The notes below the pieces were generated by a model, which saw only the letters and a program-made list of their open reading frames with translations, ran no database searches and had not been told where the DNA came from. From NCBI GenBank assembly GCA_012845835.1, contig JABAKD010000002.1:3860001-3924000 (forward strand): a DNA stretch of 64,000 bases, given 5' to 3'. The first letter of the stretch is position 1. Each line of letters begins with the position of its first letter. Origin of the DNA: Undaria pinnatifida (taxonomy: Eukaryota > Sar > Phaeophyceae > Laminariales > Alariaceae). Shown here one piece after another: positions 44,056-54,446 of the stretch. Made by a program: the position numbers and the translations under genes.

Positions 44056-46275
44056 CTACTTCCTCCCCCCCTTCGAGCCCCTTATTTTTTTCACCTGACT
44101 TGGTTGGTCTGACCGACCCCGGTGTCGGCCCCCCCGCGATGTTAGTCTCCCAGCCTTTCTGGTCCGCCCGGTGGCGCTCTCTGTTCTTGCCTTCGCCCCC
44201 CGGTCCGCGTTCTTCCGTGGCTGGCCCTGCGCTCTGGCAGGGCCCGTACCTTCATTCGTCCTTCTTACCCTTCTTCTCCCCCGCCCCGTCCCCCCCCGGG
44301 GCTGCTCGCTTCTCGCCCCTTCCCCCCCCCGCTCGCTCGTCTTTTCCACCCTTCTCGACCTTGTGCTCGAACTTGCAGTCCCCCCACTTTTCCATGTACG
44401 GACAGAGCTTGCCGCTCCTAGAGAAGAAACACTCCCTGCCCCCCCCCCCCCCTCCCCTTCTTCGCCCTTGCGTTCTCCCCCTGCACCCCTCTCGCCCCGC
44501 CCCGCTTCCCCCCGCCGGTGTCCCTCCTCGTACCCTCCCCCCCCCCTTTTTCTTCCTCCCCCAACTCTCCACTCACCCCCCCCCCTCATGTACAGCGGCG
44601 CCACATCCAGCCACGCCCGCGTTGCTTTAAACTCCGGGACTGGTAGGGGCCCGGCCTCTTCCGCCGTCGGCCACGTGTTCCCCCTCCGCTTCAGCCTCAG
44701 CGCTTGCGTCCGCACCTCTTCCCCCAACTCCGCTAGGTCCATATTGAATCGCGTCACGAACTCCTCCTGGAAGTACTCCGACTCTACCACCCTCCTGTTC
44801 GTCACGAAAAAATGATTTACCCCTTCCTTTACGCTGTGGAATGGTTTCCCCCATTGACTCTCCACCCTTCCCAACGCATCCCGCCCCATCTTCGTGTGCC
44901 CGTCCGTCGCTAACCTCGCCATGTACAGGATCACCCCCAGAGTAGCCTCCACCCTGTCTGGCAGGGCTGTCCCCCCCTCACTCCGGCGCTTCCCCGACTT
45001 CTCTGTCCTCGAATACATGGTCATGTCTAGGTCGGAAAAACGCATCAGGTCCCCCTCTCCTTTCCTGTTCATAAAGAACCGCTCACTACACAACGATGAC
45101 ATCGCCCGTTCCTTCACCGAACCCCATGGTGGTACTCCCCCGTCTGCCCTGATTACCCCCCACATGACCATCCCCATGTCCATCACCTGCGCCCATGACG
45201 ACGGTTCCGGCTCCCTGAAGTAACTGCTGGGCCCTGGACCCCCGTCCGCTCCCGTTTCGCCCCGCTTCCACCCTTCACCCCCAAACCTTTCTCGCCTTCC
45301 CCACCCCGGTGCCACCTCCTTGTCCGCCCATCTTCGCTTCTCATTAGCCCTTCCTCTCGTCGTCCCCCAGTAGCCGTCTTCGGCCATTTGCCTCGTCCAT
45401 GCTCCTCTACCCTTTTCGTCACTAAACCACCAATCTTCTTCTGCTGCCCTATCCCTGTGCTGGCGTTTCCCTTCTCCCCCCTGTATCCACCCTCCATGTT
45501 CCGGTCCTCCCCTCCTGCCTCCCCAATATCCGCCCTCGGCTGAAGGTTCTGTGATCGGACCTCCACCCCTTCCTTCCCACCCTTCTCCGTGTTCCTGTCC
45601 CATCTGCCTCCAGTAGCCGTCCTCAGCTGTGGGCTCTATTTGCGGGCCCCTGCCTCCTGCTTCCCATCTCCCGACCTCTTGGTTTTGGCTTCGTCGTTCG
45701 GCGGCATTCTTTGAGAGGAACATTTGTCTCGTTCTTCCCCTAGCTTCCCCGGCCTCCGTGTCATGTGAAACCCCCCTGCGTTCGCAGGGGTGGCCCATGT
45801 TTCTCCGTCCCTCCGGCTGGTGGTGCCGGTCTTGCCTCCTCGGCTCTTTGTGCTGCTCCTGCTGTTGTGGGTTACTCGCAGGTTCATCCATTTCGGTCAT
45901 GTCCTTACTCGTGTCTCTCGCGCGCATCCGTCTACCAACCTCCTTTTCGACCTCGCTCTCAAATATTGCCTTCCACCTCTCTTCCGCCCTTCTACTCTCA
46001 CTCTCATCTCTTTCCCTTCCCAGTTCTTCCTGACGTTGGTTCTCACCGTTACCCTCCTTGTCGGCGCCTGCTGTTTGGTCCCCCGGCTTCCGTATCTCCC
46101 GCACGTGCTCGTCACTCCCCTTCGATCTCCTTGCTTCCTCCCTCCTCTCCAGCTCTTCTTTCCGCATGCACTCCGTCTCTTCCAGCTCCTTCCGCAGCTT
46201 CCTGATCTTCACCTGGAAACTTGCTTCCCGTTCCTGTGATGATGACATGTCCTCGTACACCTCCCTCCCAGCCAT
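44056..46275 (-). CDS. gag-like protein of the retroelement, one probable frameshift
   Basis: The ATG at 46275 lies six bases inside the A1 repeat boundary. The first 120 residues are a charged coiled coil (REASFQVKIRKLRKELEET). A low-complexity Gly/Trp/Arg region follows, then a more globular part (SSWAQVMDMGMVMWGVIRAD, PDRVEATLGVILYMARLA, GVNHFFVTNRRVVESEYF). Past a G run at 44577-44586 this frame turns into Gly/Arg low complexity. The adjacent frame instead encodes CFFSRSGKLCPYMEKWGDCKFEH (listed here only by its ligands C-x8-C-x8-C-x3-H, 44431-44363), a CCCH-type finger suited to nucleic-acid binding. The natural product therefore probably ends at 44252 after a one-base shift. Confidence 0.8.
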   Translation of the reverse strand: MAGREVYEDMSSSQEREASFQVKIRKLRKELEETECMRKEELERREEARRSKGSDEHVREIRKPGDQTAGADKEGNGENQRQEELGRERDESESRRAEERWKAIFESEVEKEVGRRMRARDTSKDMTEMDEPASNPQQQEQHKEPRRQDRHHQPEGRRNMGHPCERRGVSHDTEAGEARGRTRQMFLSKNAAERRSQNQEVGRWEAGGRGPQIEPTAEDGYWRQMGQEHGEGWEGRGGGPITEPSAEGGYWGGRRGGPEHGGWIQGGEGKRQHRDRAAEEDWWFSDEKGRGAWTRQMAEDGYWGTTRGRANEKRRWADKEVAPGWGRRERFGGEGWKRGETGADGGPGPSSYFREPEPSSWAQVMDMGMVMWGVIRADGGVPPWGSVKERAMSSLCSERFFMNRKGEGDLMRFSDLDMTMYSRTEKSGKRRSEGGTALPDRVEATLGVILYMARLATDGHTKMGRDALGRVESQWGKPFHSVKEGVNHFFVTNRRVVESEYFQEEFVTRFNMDLAELGEEVRTQALRLKRRGNTWPTAEEAGPLPVPEFKATRAWLDVAPLYMRGGGEWRVGGGRKRGGGGYEEGHRRGEAGRGERGAGGERKGEEGEGGGGAGSVSSLGAASSVRTWKSGGTASSSTRSRRVEKTSERGGEGARSEQPRGGTGRGRRRVRRTNEGTGPARAQGQPRKNADRGAKARTESATGRTRKAGRLTSRGGRHRGRSDQPSQVKKIRGSKGGRK

Positions 46276-46280
46276 GATTC

Positions 46281-46582
46281 AGATTGCGATTGGTGTCTCC
46301 CCGTGCCACCTCTCTCCCCTTTACCCCTGCTGACGTCTTCTCCCTACTGCTACTGCTGCTGCTGTCGCTGCCGCGTGGGCGCTACTCCCTTCTTCCTCTA
46401 CCGTGCGTTGTGTCAGCTACTCGCTGCTGGTGTGCTGCTGCTGTGCTACGTTGTTGCTGCTGAAGTCCTCCTATTTTTGCTATCCCGCCCCCTGGAACCA
46501 CCCCCCCCCTCCTATGCTACCCGGATCTCCGATATTTCCTCTTCGTTCCGCCAAACTCCAGACTGTTCCGACATTCTTACAT
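46281..46582 (-). repeat. Split direct repeat A1
   Basis: 302 bp matching A2. Its outer edge (CTTACAT at 46576-46582) is the right end of the element, followed directly by the host repeat. It probably contains the promoter for the gag start just inside it. Confidence 0.92.
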
Positions 46583-46799
46583 ATTTTTTTTGGAGGAAAG
46601 ATGCGGTTTACTTGTTGTTCGCGCCTGGGAGAGACACACCTGCAGCCACATGGCCAGCACGCACACAGCACATGACTGTCCAACAGCACACACACAACTA
46701 ACCGCTGCACGTATGAAGCCTCCATCGCGGCACCATGAATAACGAACGTCCGCGACAGCTGGATTAGCCCTTTGACAGACCGACGTCCCTGCTCTCGAG
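46583..46799. repeat. 450-bp host repeat, right half of the occupied copy
   Basis: Homologous to 36903-37120, beginning ATTTTTTTTGGAGG against ATTAGTTTTGGAGG in the unoccupied copy. Confidence 0.85.
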
Positions 46800-47835
46800 A
46801 ACAGGGCAAGATGTGTGTCTGTTGCTTGGTTTCAGTTGATGACGGCACACCACAGTGGTAGCTAGCTGGAGTACAGCAGTCAGTCATTCCTCTGTTATGT
46901 AAACCTCCTTGCCTGCGTTCGTTGCTCGGCCTCGATCGCATTTATTTAGACTGTGTCTATCGCCAAGCTACCCCAACAGCAGTAACCACGTAAACAAAGC
47001 AAAACTCAAAGCATGACCCATCGAGGCTTCCGCGCGTTTATACTGTGGCGGGCAGTTGTTGCAGGCAACGTTATCTGGCCCATGCCGTGCATGCCTCGTC
47101 TCACACCCCTGGCTGCTGGTGCCCTACGCTGCTCTGGGTCTCGGACGGGACGGGGCAAATAATCTTGCTTTGTCCATTTTTCTTTTTTTCTTTCTGTCCT
47201 GCCGTCGACGCCACATGTTAAATTAAAGGTGGGGGACACAGAGTGCCCCCTGCAGGTCTGCCAATTGAGCAGGTCCTCGGAGAGTACTCACTTTCGTTCC
47301 TTCGTAGAGATGTAGCTTTATTCGTTTCCACCAGAGCCCGGGATAGCTTCTGAGATCGGAGGCACGTGTCTCCGATCTACTTCCTAACTTTCCCGAAAAT
47401 AACACGCCCACCTTATCATACGAAACCCATCCAAATGATCTCAAATTCGGATACTTACAGGCCTTTCGAGGCCGTATCTTAACATCGTCTCGAGTCTTGG
47501 GCCCTTGATGACTCGAGTGTGGAGAAAACGCCATAGTCAGTTTTAGACAGCACAAAGTGGTCGCTGGTCTCTGGTCTCTTTTATTGGTCTCTGGTCTGTT
47601 TTGTTGTGTTCTCGTACCCGGTATACGACCGTAGCATTTTACTTGCTTCATACCTTGCTTAATTGCGATTGTTTGGTTCACCCTGTCTCACAATCTGAGG
47701 CTCCCGTGAAATTGCACGTACGTGCAAAGTTTTTTAGATTTGCACGTAAATTCGATAGCGATTTATGTATGGCGGCTCCTTATGTGAAGGTCCGCACAAA
47801 ATGACGGTTGCGCTGCCCAGACCAACCCGACCCCA
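46800..47835. other. Unassigned stretch, no gene seen
   Basis: No transposon terminus, exon motif or RNA gene was recognised. The open frames at 46480-46941 and 47223-47681 have no identifiable domain. Confidence 0.4.
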
Positions 47836-47930
47836 GGCCCGACCCTAATTCTAACCCTTACCCTAACCCTAACCCCAACCCAACCCTTCGGGGGGCTCGA
47901 GGTCTCTCGAGGTCGGCAGGGGCAGTACTG
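47836..47930. repeat. Telomere-like CCCTAACCC tract with conserved flank
   Basis: CTTACCCTAACCCTAACCCC is followed by TTCGGGGGGCTCGAGGTC and GTCGGCAGGGGCAG, as at 15895 and 17036. Three copies of tract plus flank point to a dispersed repeat carrying telomere-like sequence. Confidence 0.7.
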
Positions 47931-48240
47931 AGCTTACATACAAATCTGAAAACCTTCCACGTACTTGCAATTAAACGGCCTGGTGCACAATCTGTGACCA
48001 AACAATAATAAGTTGTATATGCCACCGCAAAATTCCGAAATTCACTATCAAGTACCGTTTGGAAATGATGCCAATTTTGTAAATCATCCAGGCGTTGCAG
48101 ACATTGGTTAAGATGCAACCAAAATCTCCGTAATTCCTCCTCGACATGCGGTATTTTTGCAACTTCTCGCTTGTCTCGCTCGGCATCCGTCCGCGTTCAC
48201 GTCGATGTGCGGAACGGACCCGGGCAGGGCGAGGGGTTTT

Positions 48241-48618
48241 TGTTATAAGGCTTAGTTTGGGTAAGCTATTGGTTAACCAGTTGCAAGTGGTCAAACGGAC
48301 TAATACCCCACTAAAGTCCTTAACAAATGGCGTCGTCGACAGACCATGGGTTTTTGGGTCGTGGGTTCGATCCCCACATCCACCATAATAATAAACTTTT
48401 TCAGATTTCCCCATGGCGAACTTGAAAAATACTCTTCCTGGTACCCCAGGGAATGAAACGGCTTGGATATATTGACAGGTCCGCCCGTATATCCGGCCGA
48501 CCTGCTATCCCGCCGTTTCAGGGGGGGAGAGTGTTGTAAGGCTTAGTTTGGGTAAGCTACGATTGGTTAACCAGTTGCAAGTGGTCAAACGGACTAATAC
48601 CCCACTAATTCCTTAACA
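48241..48618 (+). mobile_element. Miniature LTR element (TRIM-like) TR-b
   Basis: LTRs at 48241-48325 (85 bp) and 48532-48618 (87 bp) run TGTTATAAGG or TGTTGTAAGG to CCTTAACA. After AA comes the primer site TGGCGTCGTCG (48328-48338), complementary to the CCA end of the tRNA-Ser-like sequence in TR-a. A purine tract CAGGGGGGGAGAG precedes the 3' LTR. The 206-bp interior is non-coding. It includes a tRNA 3'-half-like block (GTGGGTTCGATCCCCAC, then CCA near 48385). The left flank ends TTTT. Confidence 0.88.
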
Positions 48619-48990
48619 TGTTATAAGGCTTAGTTTGGGTAAGCTATTGGTTAACCAGTTGCAAGTGGTCAAACGGACTAATACCCCACTAATTCCTTAA
48701 CAAATGGCGTCGTCGACAGACCATGGGTTTTTGGGTCGTGGGTTCGATCCCCACCATCCACAATAATAAACTTTTCAGACTTTCCCCGTGTCGAACTTGA
48801 AAAACACTCTCCCTGGTATCCCCAGGAAATGAAACGGCTTGGGTAAATGACAGGTCCGCCCGTGTATCCGGCCGACCTGCTATCCCGCCGTTTAAGGGGG
48901 GGAGAGTGTTATAAGGCTTAGTTTGGGTAAGCTATTGGTTAACCAGTTGCAAGTGGTCAAACGGACTAATACCCCACTAATTCCTTAACA
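48619..48990 (+). mobile_element. Miniature LTR element (TRIM-like) TR-c, abutting TR-b
   Basis: LTRs at 48619-48702 and 48907-48990 (84 bp each), with the same primer site and purine tract (AAGGGGGGGAGAG) as TR-b. Its first LTR starts at the base after the last LTR of TR-b ends, with no spacer. The right flank begins TTTT, matching the TTTT left of TR-b (48237-48240). The pair therefore shares one target duplication and was probably inserted as a unit. Confidence 0.88.
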
Positions 48991-49160
48991 TTTTGGAGCC
49001 ACCCCCCGAAGGCGGCGCTCAAACGAAGCTATATTCGACCGAGAACTCCAGATCCACGAATCGCATACTTCGACCAAGGAGACAAGAAAAAACTCCTGAC
49101 CAAATCTCTGAAACCAAAAAACAGTTTTATATATAGACTAGACTATGTATATAGACGATG

Positions 49161-52100
49161 TAAGTTGGGCTGTGGGGGGAAGAAAATCGAGAAAATAATG
49201 ACTTGGTTGATGTAGGGTGATAGCCAAGTTTGCGAGGGAGAAAAAGACATAGTAGAATCCCACATGAAAAAATTGAACAATCGACCAGGCAGCCAGGACA
49301 CCAACACATCGAGGCACACATCGTCTTCCACACACAAGGCATCCCGGACACACCAGACGGCATCCACAACACTCAAGCACTCTCCCGAAGAGGCTGCCAG
49401 GTTCCTGGTGGACGCTTTGCGGGATTGCCCACGGCAGACAGGCTGACGCGTTGTCAAGAGTGCCCGAAGCGCCCCAAATTTAGCTCTTTGCTACGAACAC
49501 GTAACAGCCAGCAAACAATTTTCGAAATCAGACGGCTCGTCTCACATTCTTTGGAGACCGGCGAGCTGTGGCCCACATACAAACGCAACGCACCACAAGC
49601 GCTCCACCCACGCCAACGCCACAGGTGCGGAAGACTCTCCCGGCTCTATTCCTGGCCCCCAGCAAGGCCTGTTTGCAGCTCACCAACAGCAGCAGTAGAG
49701 TGGCCTTTCGGCGTTTTTTCATTTTTCGAGCAGTCTGCTCAAGAAGAATCAAAATGCCACACCCGTACATGAAACCCCCGCAAAAAAAACAGTTTGAATT
49801 TTATAAACCTCGGAGATCGGAATCCAGGACGACACCAAGCAAGGCAGACCAGAGACACGGTGCGTCTTTCGTCACGCGGGAGCAGCCCGTCTCCACGCCT
49901 GAGGCAGCCGGTCTCCACTCTTGAAGAAGCCGGTCTCCACCTTTTTGAAGCCTCGAGTTACCCTCTCAAATCCACCTTGTGTCCTGCCTGCGCGGTCGTT
50001 TCCCATGTTACACCATCGGTGTATCGGCCACTTCCGGGTTTGCAAGGAGGATGGCACAGATTCAACCCTTGGTCTCCGGCTAGACGATCCAGCCAGAAGT
50101 TTGTGGTTCGCGAGACATCGCCCGGATGACCAGGAGTGCTCACGGAAACACTTGAAAGTTTCATAATTTATTGATGTTTGACACAAGATCGACAAGAAGA
50201 TCGGGAATACGGATCTTGCCTTTAAATATCCACTATTAATATTAATACTGCTGCTGTACGTCGATGACCCGTCCTAGGTGTGTGCTTCTAAATGGTTTCA
50301 TGTTGTTTATTTCTCTGTCCCGTCTCACCCCTGCTCTGTCATGAAACCCAATCCAACCAAACTCTCCGCACACATCAAAAACCATAATCAGATCCTTCAA
50401 ATCTTTTTGTGTTTTTCCCAGCAGTTGAGCACATCATCATCATCAGCAGCAGTTGAGCACATCATCAACAACCCCAGCAGTTGAGCACAAATCAACACAC
50501 GAGAGAGAGTGACAGAAAATCGCGCCGCAGTCACTCACACAGCAGCAGCAGCACAACGGCCCTTACGAAGTCAGTTGTCAGCGTCGATGGTAGGAACCGG
50601 TCGGTGGGCTCCCTGCCATGTATGCTGATACCCTGCCGTGATTTTTGTTGCTGTGCGATTCTCCGTTCTGCAACAATACCTCTTGTTCATACTCCTAATC
50701 TTCCCAGAATGTTGAAAAAAAAAAACTGCAGCTCAACGGGCAGCATGACGAGAAGATTGATTGTTATGTGTGTTGAGTACACCCGGCGTCCGTGCTTATT
50801 ATTCATCGTAGACACATACATACAAAATATGTGTGAGGCAGGGTAACCAAACAATCGCAATGATTAATCAACATAAAGCAAGTGAAATGCCGGCGTACCG
50901 GGCACAACAGCACAACAAAACGAACGAGACCAGAACGTAAGAAAAAAATGTAAACTAAAAAAGACACCAGGGGTTCTGAAGAATATGATGCAAGGACGCC
51001 AGGGGTTCTGAAGAATATGATGCAAGGACGCCAGAACAGCTGCAAGAGAATCAACCTACGTGCCGATGAAGAGACACAGCTTACTGTTGCACGGACGAGA
51101 CAGCAGGAAAAAGAAGATACCGGCATCAAGTAAGGCCGACGGTGGGGAGAGAAAACAAGGGAATAAAGAGAGAAAAAAAGCAATAAAAATGAACAAAGCA
51201 AGCAAGACAACAAGTAAGATTCACTACTGCCGCGTTCGCGCTCCTCCCGTTGAACTCGATGAGTACAAGCAAAGCAAAACACTACCGCTCACAATAAGGT
51301 TTAGGGCATTACTGTACTTGAACACGCTCCACGTTTTGCCGAACCGGTACCTTGCCAAACTATGTACCATTTAGATTCGGCGTTCGTCCACAGCTGTGTC
51401 GGTACGCCCCCCCCCCCCCCCCAGTTCTTGTTGCTGTTTTTGGCGTCCACTGTTGCGTGGATTGGCCAGCTCTTGTCCGCCTCGGTCCTGTGCCATTTCA
51501 TCATGAAGCGGTCCGCCGCGTCGATGACCCCCCGGTACCCGTTTCCACTCTTCTTAGCCGCCCTCGACCATAGCGCACTCTTTACTCCTAACAGCAAAGG
51601 GGGGTTGTCCCTTGACCCCTCGGTGGCTGTGAATGCTTTGATATCGTATGCTCGAGATTGGGTCCAGTTCCTTTCTGGTCGGCCTGGTCCCGAATTGTCC
51701 CCACACCAACCATCGTCCCGAACATTACGCGATGGGTCAGCCGCTCAGTTGTCGTCCTTTCTGCGGATCCCGCAAAGAGAAGGTGGCTTTTTCGGGTGGT
51801 CGTCTGAACGCTCTCACATTGTGTCTTGACGGTCTTGGCGGTCGATATGTGGTGGTGGGCGCTTTGTCGGCGCTGGAAGCCAATAATATCCGTTAGGAGG
51901 ACGTTTTAGTGTTCCGTTCGAAGGTCAGCGAAGTGCCCCTGGCCAAGATTCCGAGCCACACGCCCATACAGCAGGGTGTTCATCACCTCGATCCTCAACA
52001 GGCGCAATTTTAGTGTGAGCGAAACATCTTCCATATCGTACAGCTCCTGCTTGAAACGATCGTAGCATGTCCCGCTTGAGACGATCGTAGTATGCCCACG

Positions 52101-53773
52101 CGAGTCGGACCCGTCGTTAGTTTATGGCATGATATCGGCGCTTGCGGTGATAAGACCGCGCCCAGGTACAGAAAATGCATGGTCTACATATCTCTGGCCC
52201 GCCGCTTCGACAACGAGCGGTGGGGCCGGGAGAACCTTGTTGAGTGTGCGGAGCAGCATTGTCTCCGTTTTCGTTTCGGGCACGGTGAGATCTGCTGACT
52301 CGAAACCGGTCACAATGACACTCATCTTCGCAAGGTTTTTTGTTGATTTAGACACAATGCCTGTATCGTAGGCGTACAGCGTACCACAGACTGACATCCG
52401 TACACATGTCAGTGGTTCAATCTCCAACCTGCCCTCCCCGAAGTCCTCCTCGAGGTGCACCAAGTCCCTCAAAATGTCTGGATCCTCCCTGAAACTTTAC
52501 CGTTGTTTTCGCGTCTACTCAAGGAGACCGCGCGCGGGAGGTGGTGGATCTCAAGAGACTGCTGTCATGACAGTGCCATGCCGTCGTTCCTGCCGACGAC
52601 CACGTTCTCATGCACAAATATCGGGCAAACGGATGACGCTGCAGAAGCTCTCGTTTAGAAAAAAGTACGAGGTGCCTGCTGGAATATTTGCGCCGCCGAG
52701 CTAAAGCCGTTGTTGGTGCTCGACAGAGCGGCGCCACCGGGTAAGCAGAGGACCTCCCAGGAAAGATCGGAGCATATGGCGAGAGGAAAGAGGTTTGCAA
52801 GGAGGCGCGGTGAACCGCGGGCGCATGTACCACACTGGGTGACGAAGGCCGTATGCTTCAGCTCTTCGGTCACAGCGATAATTGCGAAAACATTTCAGCC
52901 ATGCCATCAAGGGCGTAGACTGCTACATCTCCCCCGTCGAAGCTGACGCACAGATCGATGTGATGGAAACGATGTTCACTCGAAGGGGCAAGACGTGTCA
53001 CGTATAGGCGACCCAGACTCCGATTGATCGTACTCGGGGTGAGCGTGTTCCTCTAAGAGAGGACGCACCGTGTCTCTGGTCTGCCTTGCTTGGTGTCGTC
53101 CTGTCTTCCGATGTCCGAGCTTTGGAAATTCAAACTGTTCGGGTTTTCATGTACGGGTGTAGCTTTTTGATTCTTCTTGAGCAGACTGCTCGAAAAATTA
53201 AAAAACGCCGAAAGGCCACTCTACTGCTGCTGTTGGTGGGCTGCAAACAGGCTTTGCTGCGGGCCAGGGGTAGAGCCGGGAGAGTCTTCCGCACCTGTGG
53301 CGTTGGCGTGGGTGGAGTGCTTGTGGTGCGTTGCGTTTGTATGTGGGCCACAGCTCGCCGGTCTCCAAAGAATGTGAGACGAGCCTTCTGATTTCGAAAA
53401 TTGTTTGCTGGCTGTTACGTGTTCGTAGCAAAGAGCTAAATTTGGGGCGCATCGGGCACGCTTGATGACGCGCGTCAGCCTGTCTGCCGTGGGCAATCCC
53501 GCAGAGCGTCCACCAGGAACCTGGCAGCCTCTTCGGGAGAGTGCTTGAGTATTGTGGGTGCCGTCTGGTGTGTCCGGGATGCCCCGTGGAAGACAACGTG
53601 TGCCTCCATGTATGTGTTGGTGTCCTGGCTTCTTGGTCGATTGTTCAATTTTTTCATGTATGTACATTGTGGGCTTCTACTAAATGTTTTTTTTCCCCTC
53701 GCAAACTGGCCCATCACCCTACATTAACCAAGTGTTATTATTTTCTCGGTTTTCTTCCCCCCACAGCCCAAAT
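49161..53773. mobile_element. Foldback-like structure with ~700-bp inverted repeats
   Basis: The left arm, about 49161-49870, is matched in reverse complement by 53065-53773 at roughly 90 per cent by eye, with small indels. Both arms carry GGGCTGTGGGGGGAAGAAAA near the outer edge and end inward at ACACGGTGCGTC. The 3.2-kb centre holds a dead LINE fragment on the minus strand. A possible 5-bp target repeat ACGAT flanks the structure (49154-49158; 53775-53779), but the outer few bases of the arms do not match perfectly. No transposase was found. It could be a foldback element or an inverted duplication caused by recombination. Confidence 0.7.
51900..52480 (-). pseudogene. LINE (non-LTR) reverse transcriptase fragment, degenerate
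   Basis: The minus frame 52472-52122 reads RDLVHLEEDFGEGRLEIEPL, then LYAYDTGIVSKS and VPETKTETMLLRTLN, the palm region of a non-LTR reverse transcriptase. The catalytic YADD box is YAYD, so one essential Asp is lost. After a frame change, QELYDMEDVSLTLKLRLLR and VMNTLLYGRVARNLG continue the family's C-terminal part to about 51900. Endonuclease and most of the fingers domain are missing or unrecognisable upstream. It sits between the inverted arms at 49161-49870 and 53065-53773. Confidence 0.75.
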
Positions 53774-54024
53774 TACGATTTAAAATCCTTAATGCAAGTA
53801 GATTATCTGGGAGCTCAAGATACTCCCCAGAAAAAAAACTGATCTGGGAAGAAAATTAAAACTGCTACTACCTGATGATGAATCTGATGGAAAAATCTCA
53901 TGGCCTAGGTAAAAAACAAAAATCATGCAAAAAATGGCCCCTTTTCGACCACTTTGAGTTAAGGAGCCCCGTCGTTCAGAAAACATTCCAGGCAAAAAGC
54001 TATACCTATATCGTAGCACGCGTC
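53774..54024 (+). mobile_element. MITE copy 15, left end altered
   Basis: It ends with consensus CCTATATCGTAGCACGCGTC and has the family interior (CTCATGGCCTAGGTA, GGAGCCCCGTCGTTCAG). Its left part abuts the foldback arm and shares a roughly 25-bp block with 34056-34080 in inverse orientation. Confidence 0.7.
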
Positions 54025-54179
54025 TTGTGTCAGACGAAAATGTCCTCCGTTATGTTTGTCCAGGACTACTAGGTACGGAGCCGCTTGTGGGGGATTGGAT
54101 CGAACCCCCGGTGCATGCATTGAAAAACGTGAAACCCCCCGCGACACACGTAGCCGTGGTCTTGGGTTCAGCAACAACT

Positions 54180-54446
54180 GACGCGTGCTAGGATACAGGT
54201 CCTAGCCCTTTCGTCTGAAATGGTTTCCGAAGTGACGGGGCTCCTTAACCCCAAATCGTCGGATATAGGCCACTGTATTTATTTGCATGATTCTGTACCT
54301 AGGCCATGAGATTATTCATCCGGTAGCATTTTTATATTATTACTCCCGATCAGTTTTTGGGTTAGGAATTTGGCATGCCTTAACTTCCTAAACTGAGGAA
54401 CCTAGAAAAAAAAAGTGGTGCACCTCTCTCTAGCGTAGCACGCGTC
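54180..54446 (-). mobile_element. MITE copy 16
   Basis: The ends GACGCGTGCTAGGATACAGG and CTCTAGCGTAGCACGCGTC are near-perfect inverted repeats. The interior is in reverse family order. Confidence 0.85.

Larger units (their letters stand above)
38506..46582 (-). mobile_element. Tyrosine-recombinase (DIRS-order, Ngaro/PAT-like) retrotransposon
   Basis: In minus-strand order it runs A1 (46582-46281), gag, RT-RNase H, tyrosine recombinase, B1 (39292-39081), A2 (39080-38779), then a roughly 60-bp spacer and B2 (38717-38506). A1 and A2 are 302 bp with one difference seen; B1 and B2 are 212 bp and appear identical. This split-direct-repeat layout defines the PAT/Ngaro-like branch of tyrosine-recombinase elements, which integrate through a circular DNA and make no target duplication. 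Repeat identity suggests recent insertion. Two homopolymer frameshifts (see gag and recombinase) would currently disable it unless they are sequencing errors. Confidence 0.92.

Noticed and set aside
42402..44630. 742-codon plus-strand proline-rich ORF
   Set aside because: It is antisense to gag and RT of the retroelement and to its minisatellite. The C-rich strand simply lacks stops, and there are no domains or splice context.
49230..49772. 180-codon plus-strand ORF in the left foldback arm as a host gene
   Set aside because: The same frame is mirrored in the right arm, no domain is recognisable, and other frames of the arm are equally open.
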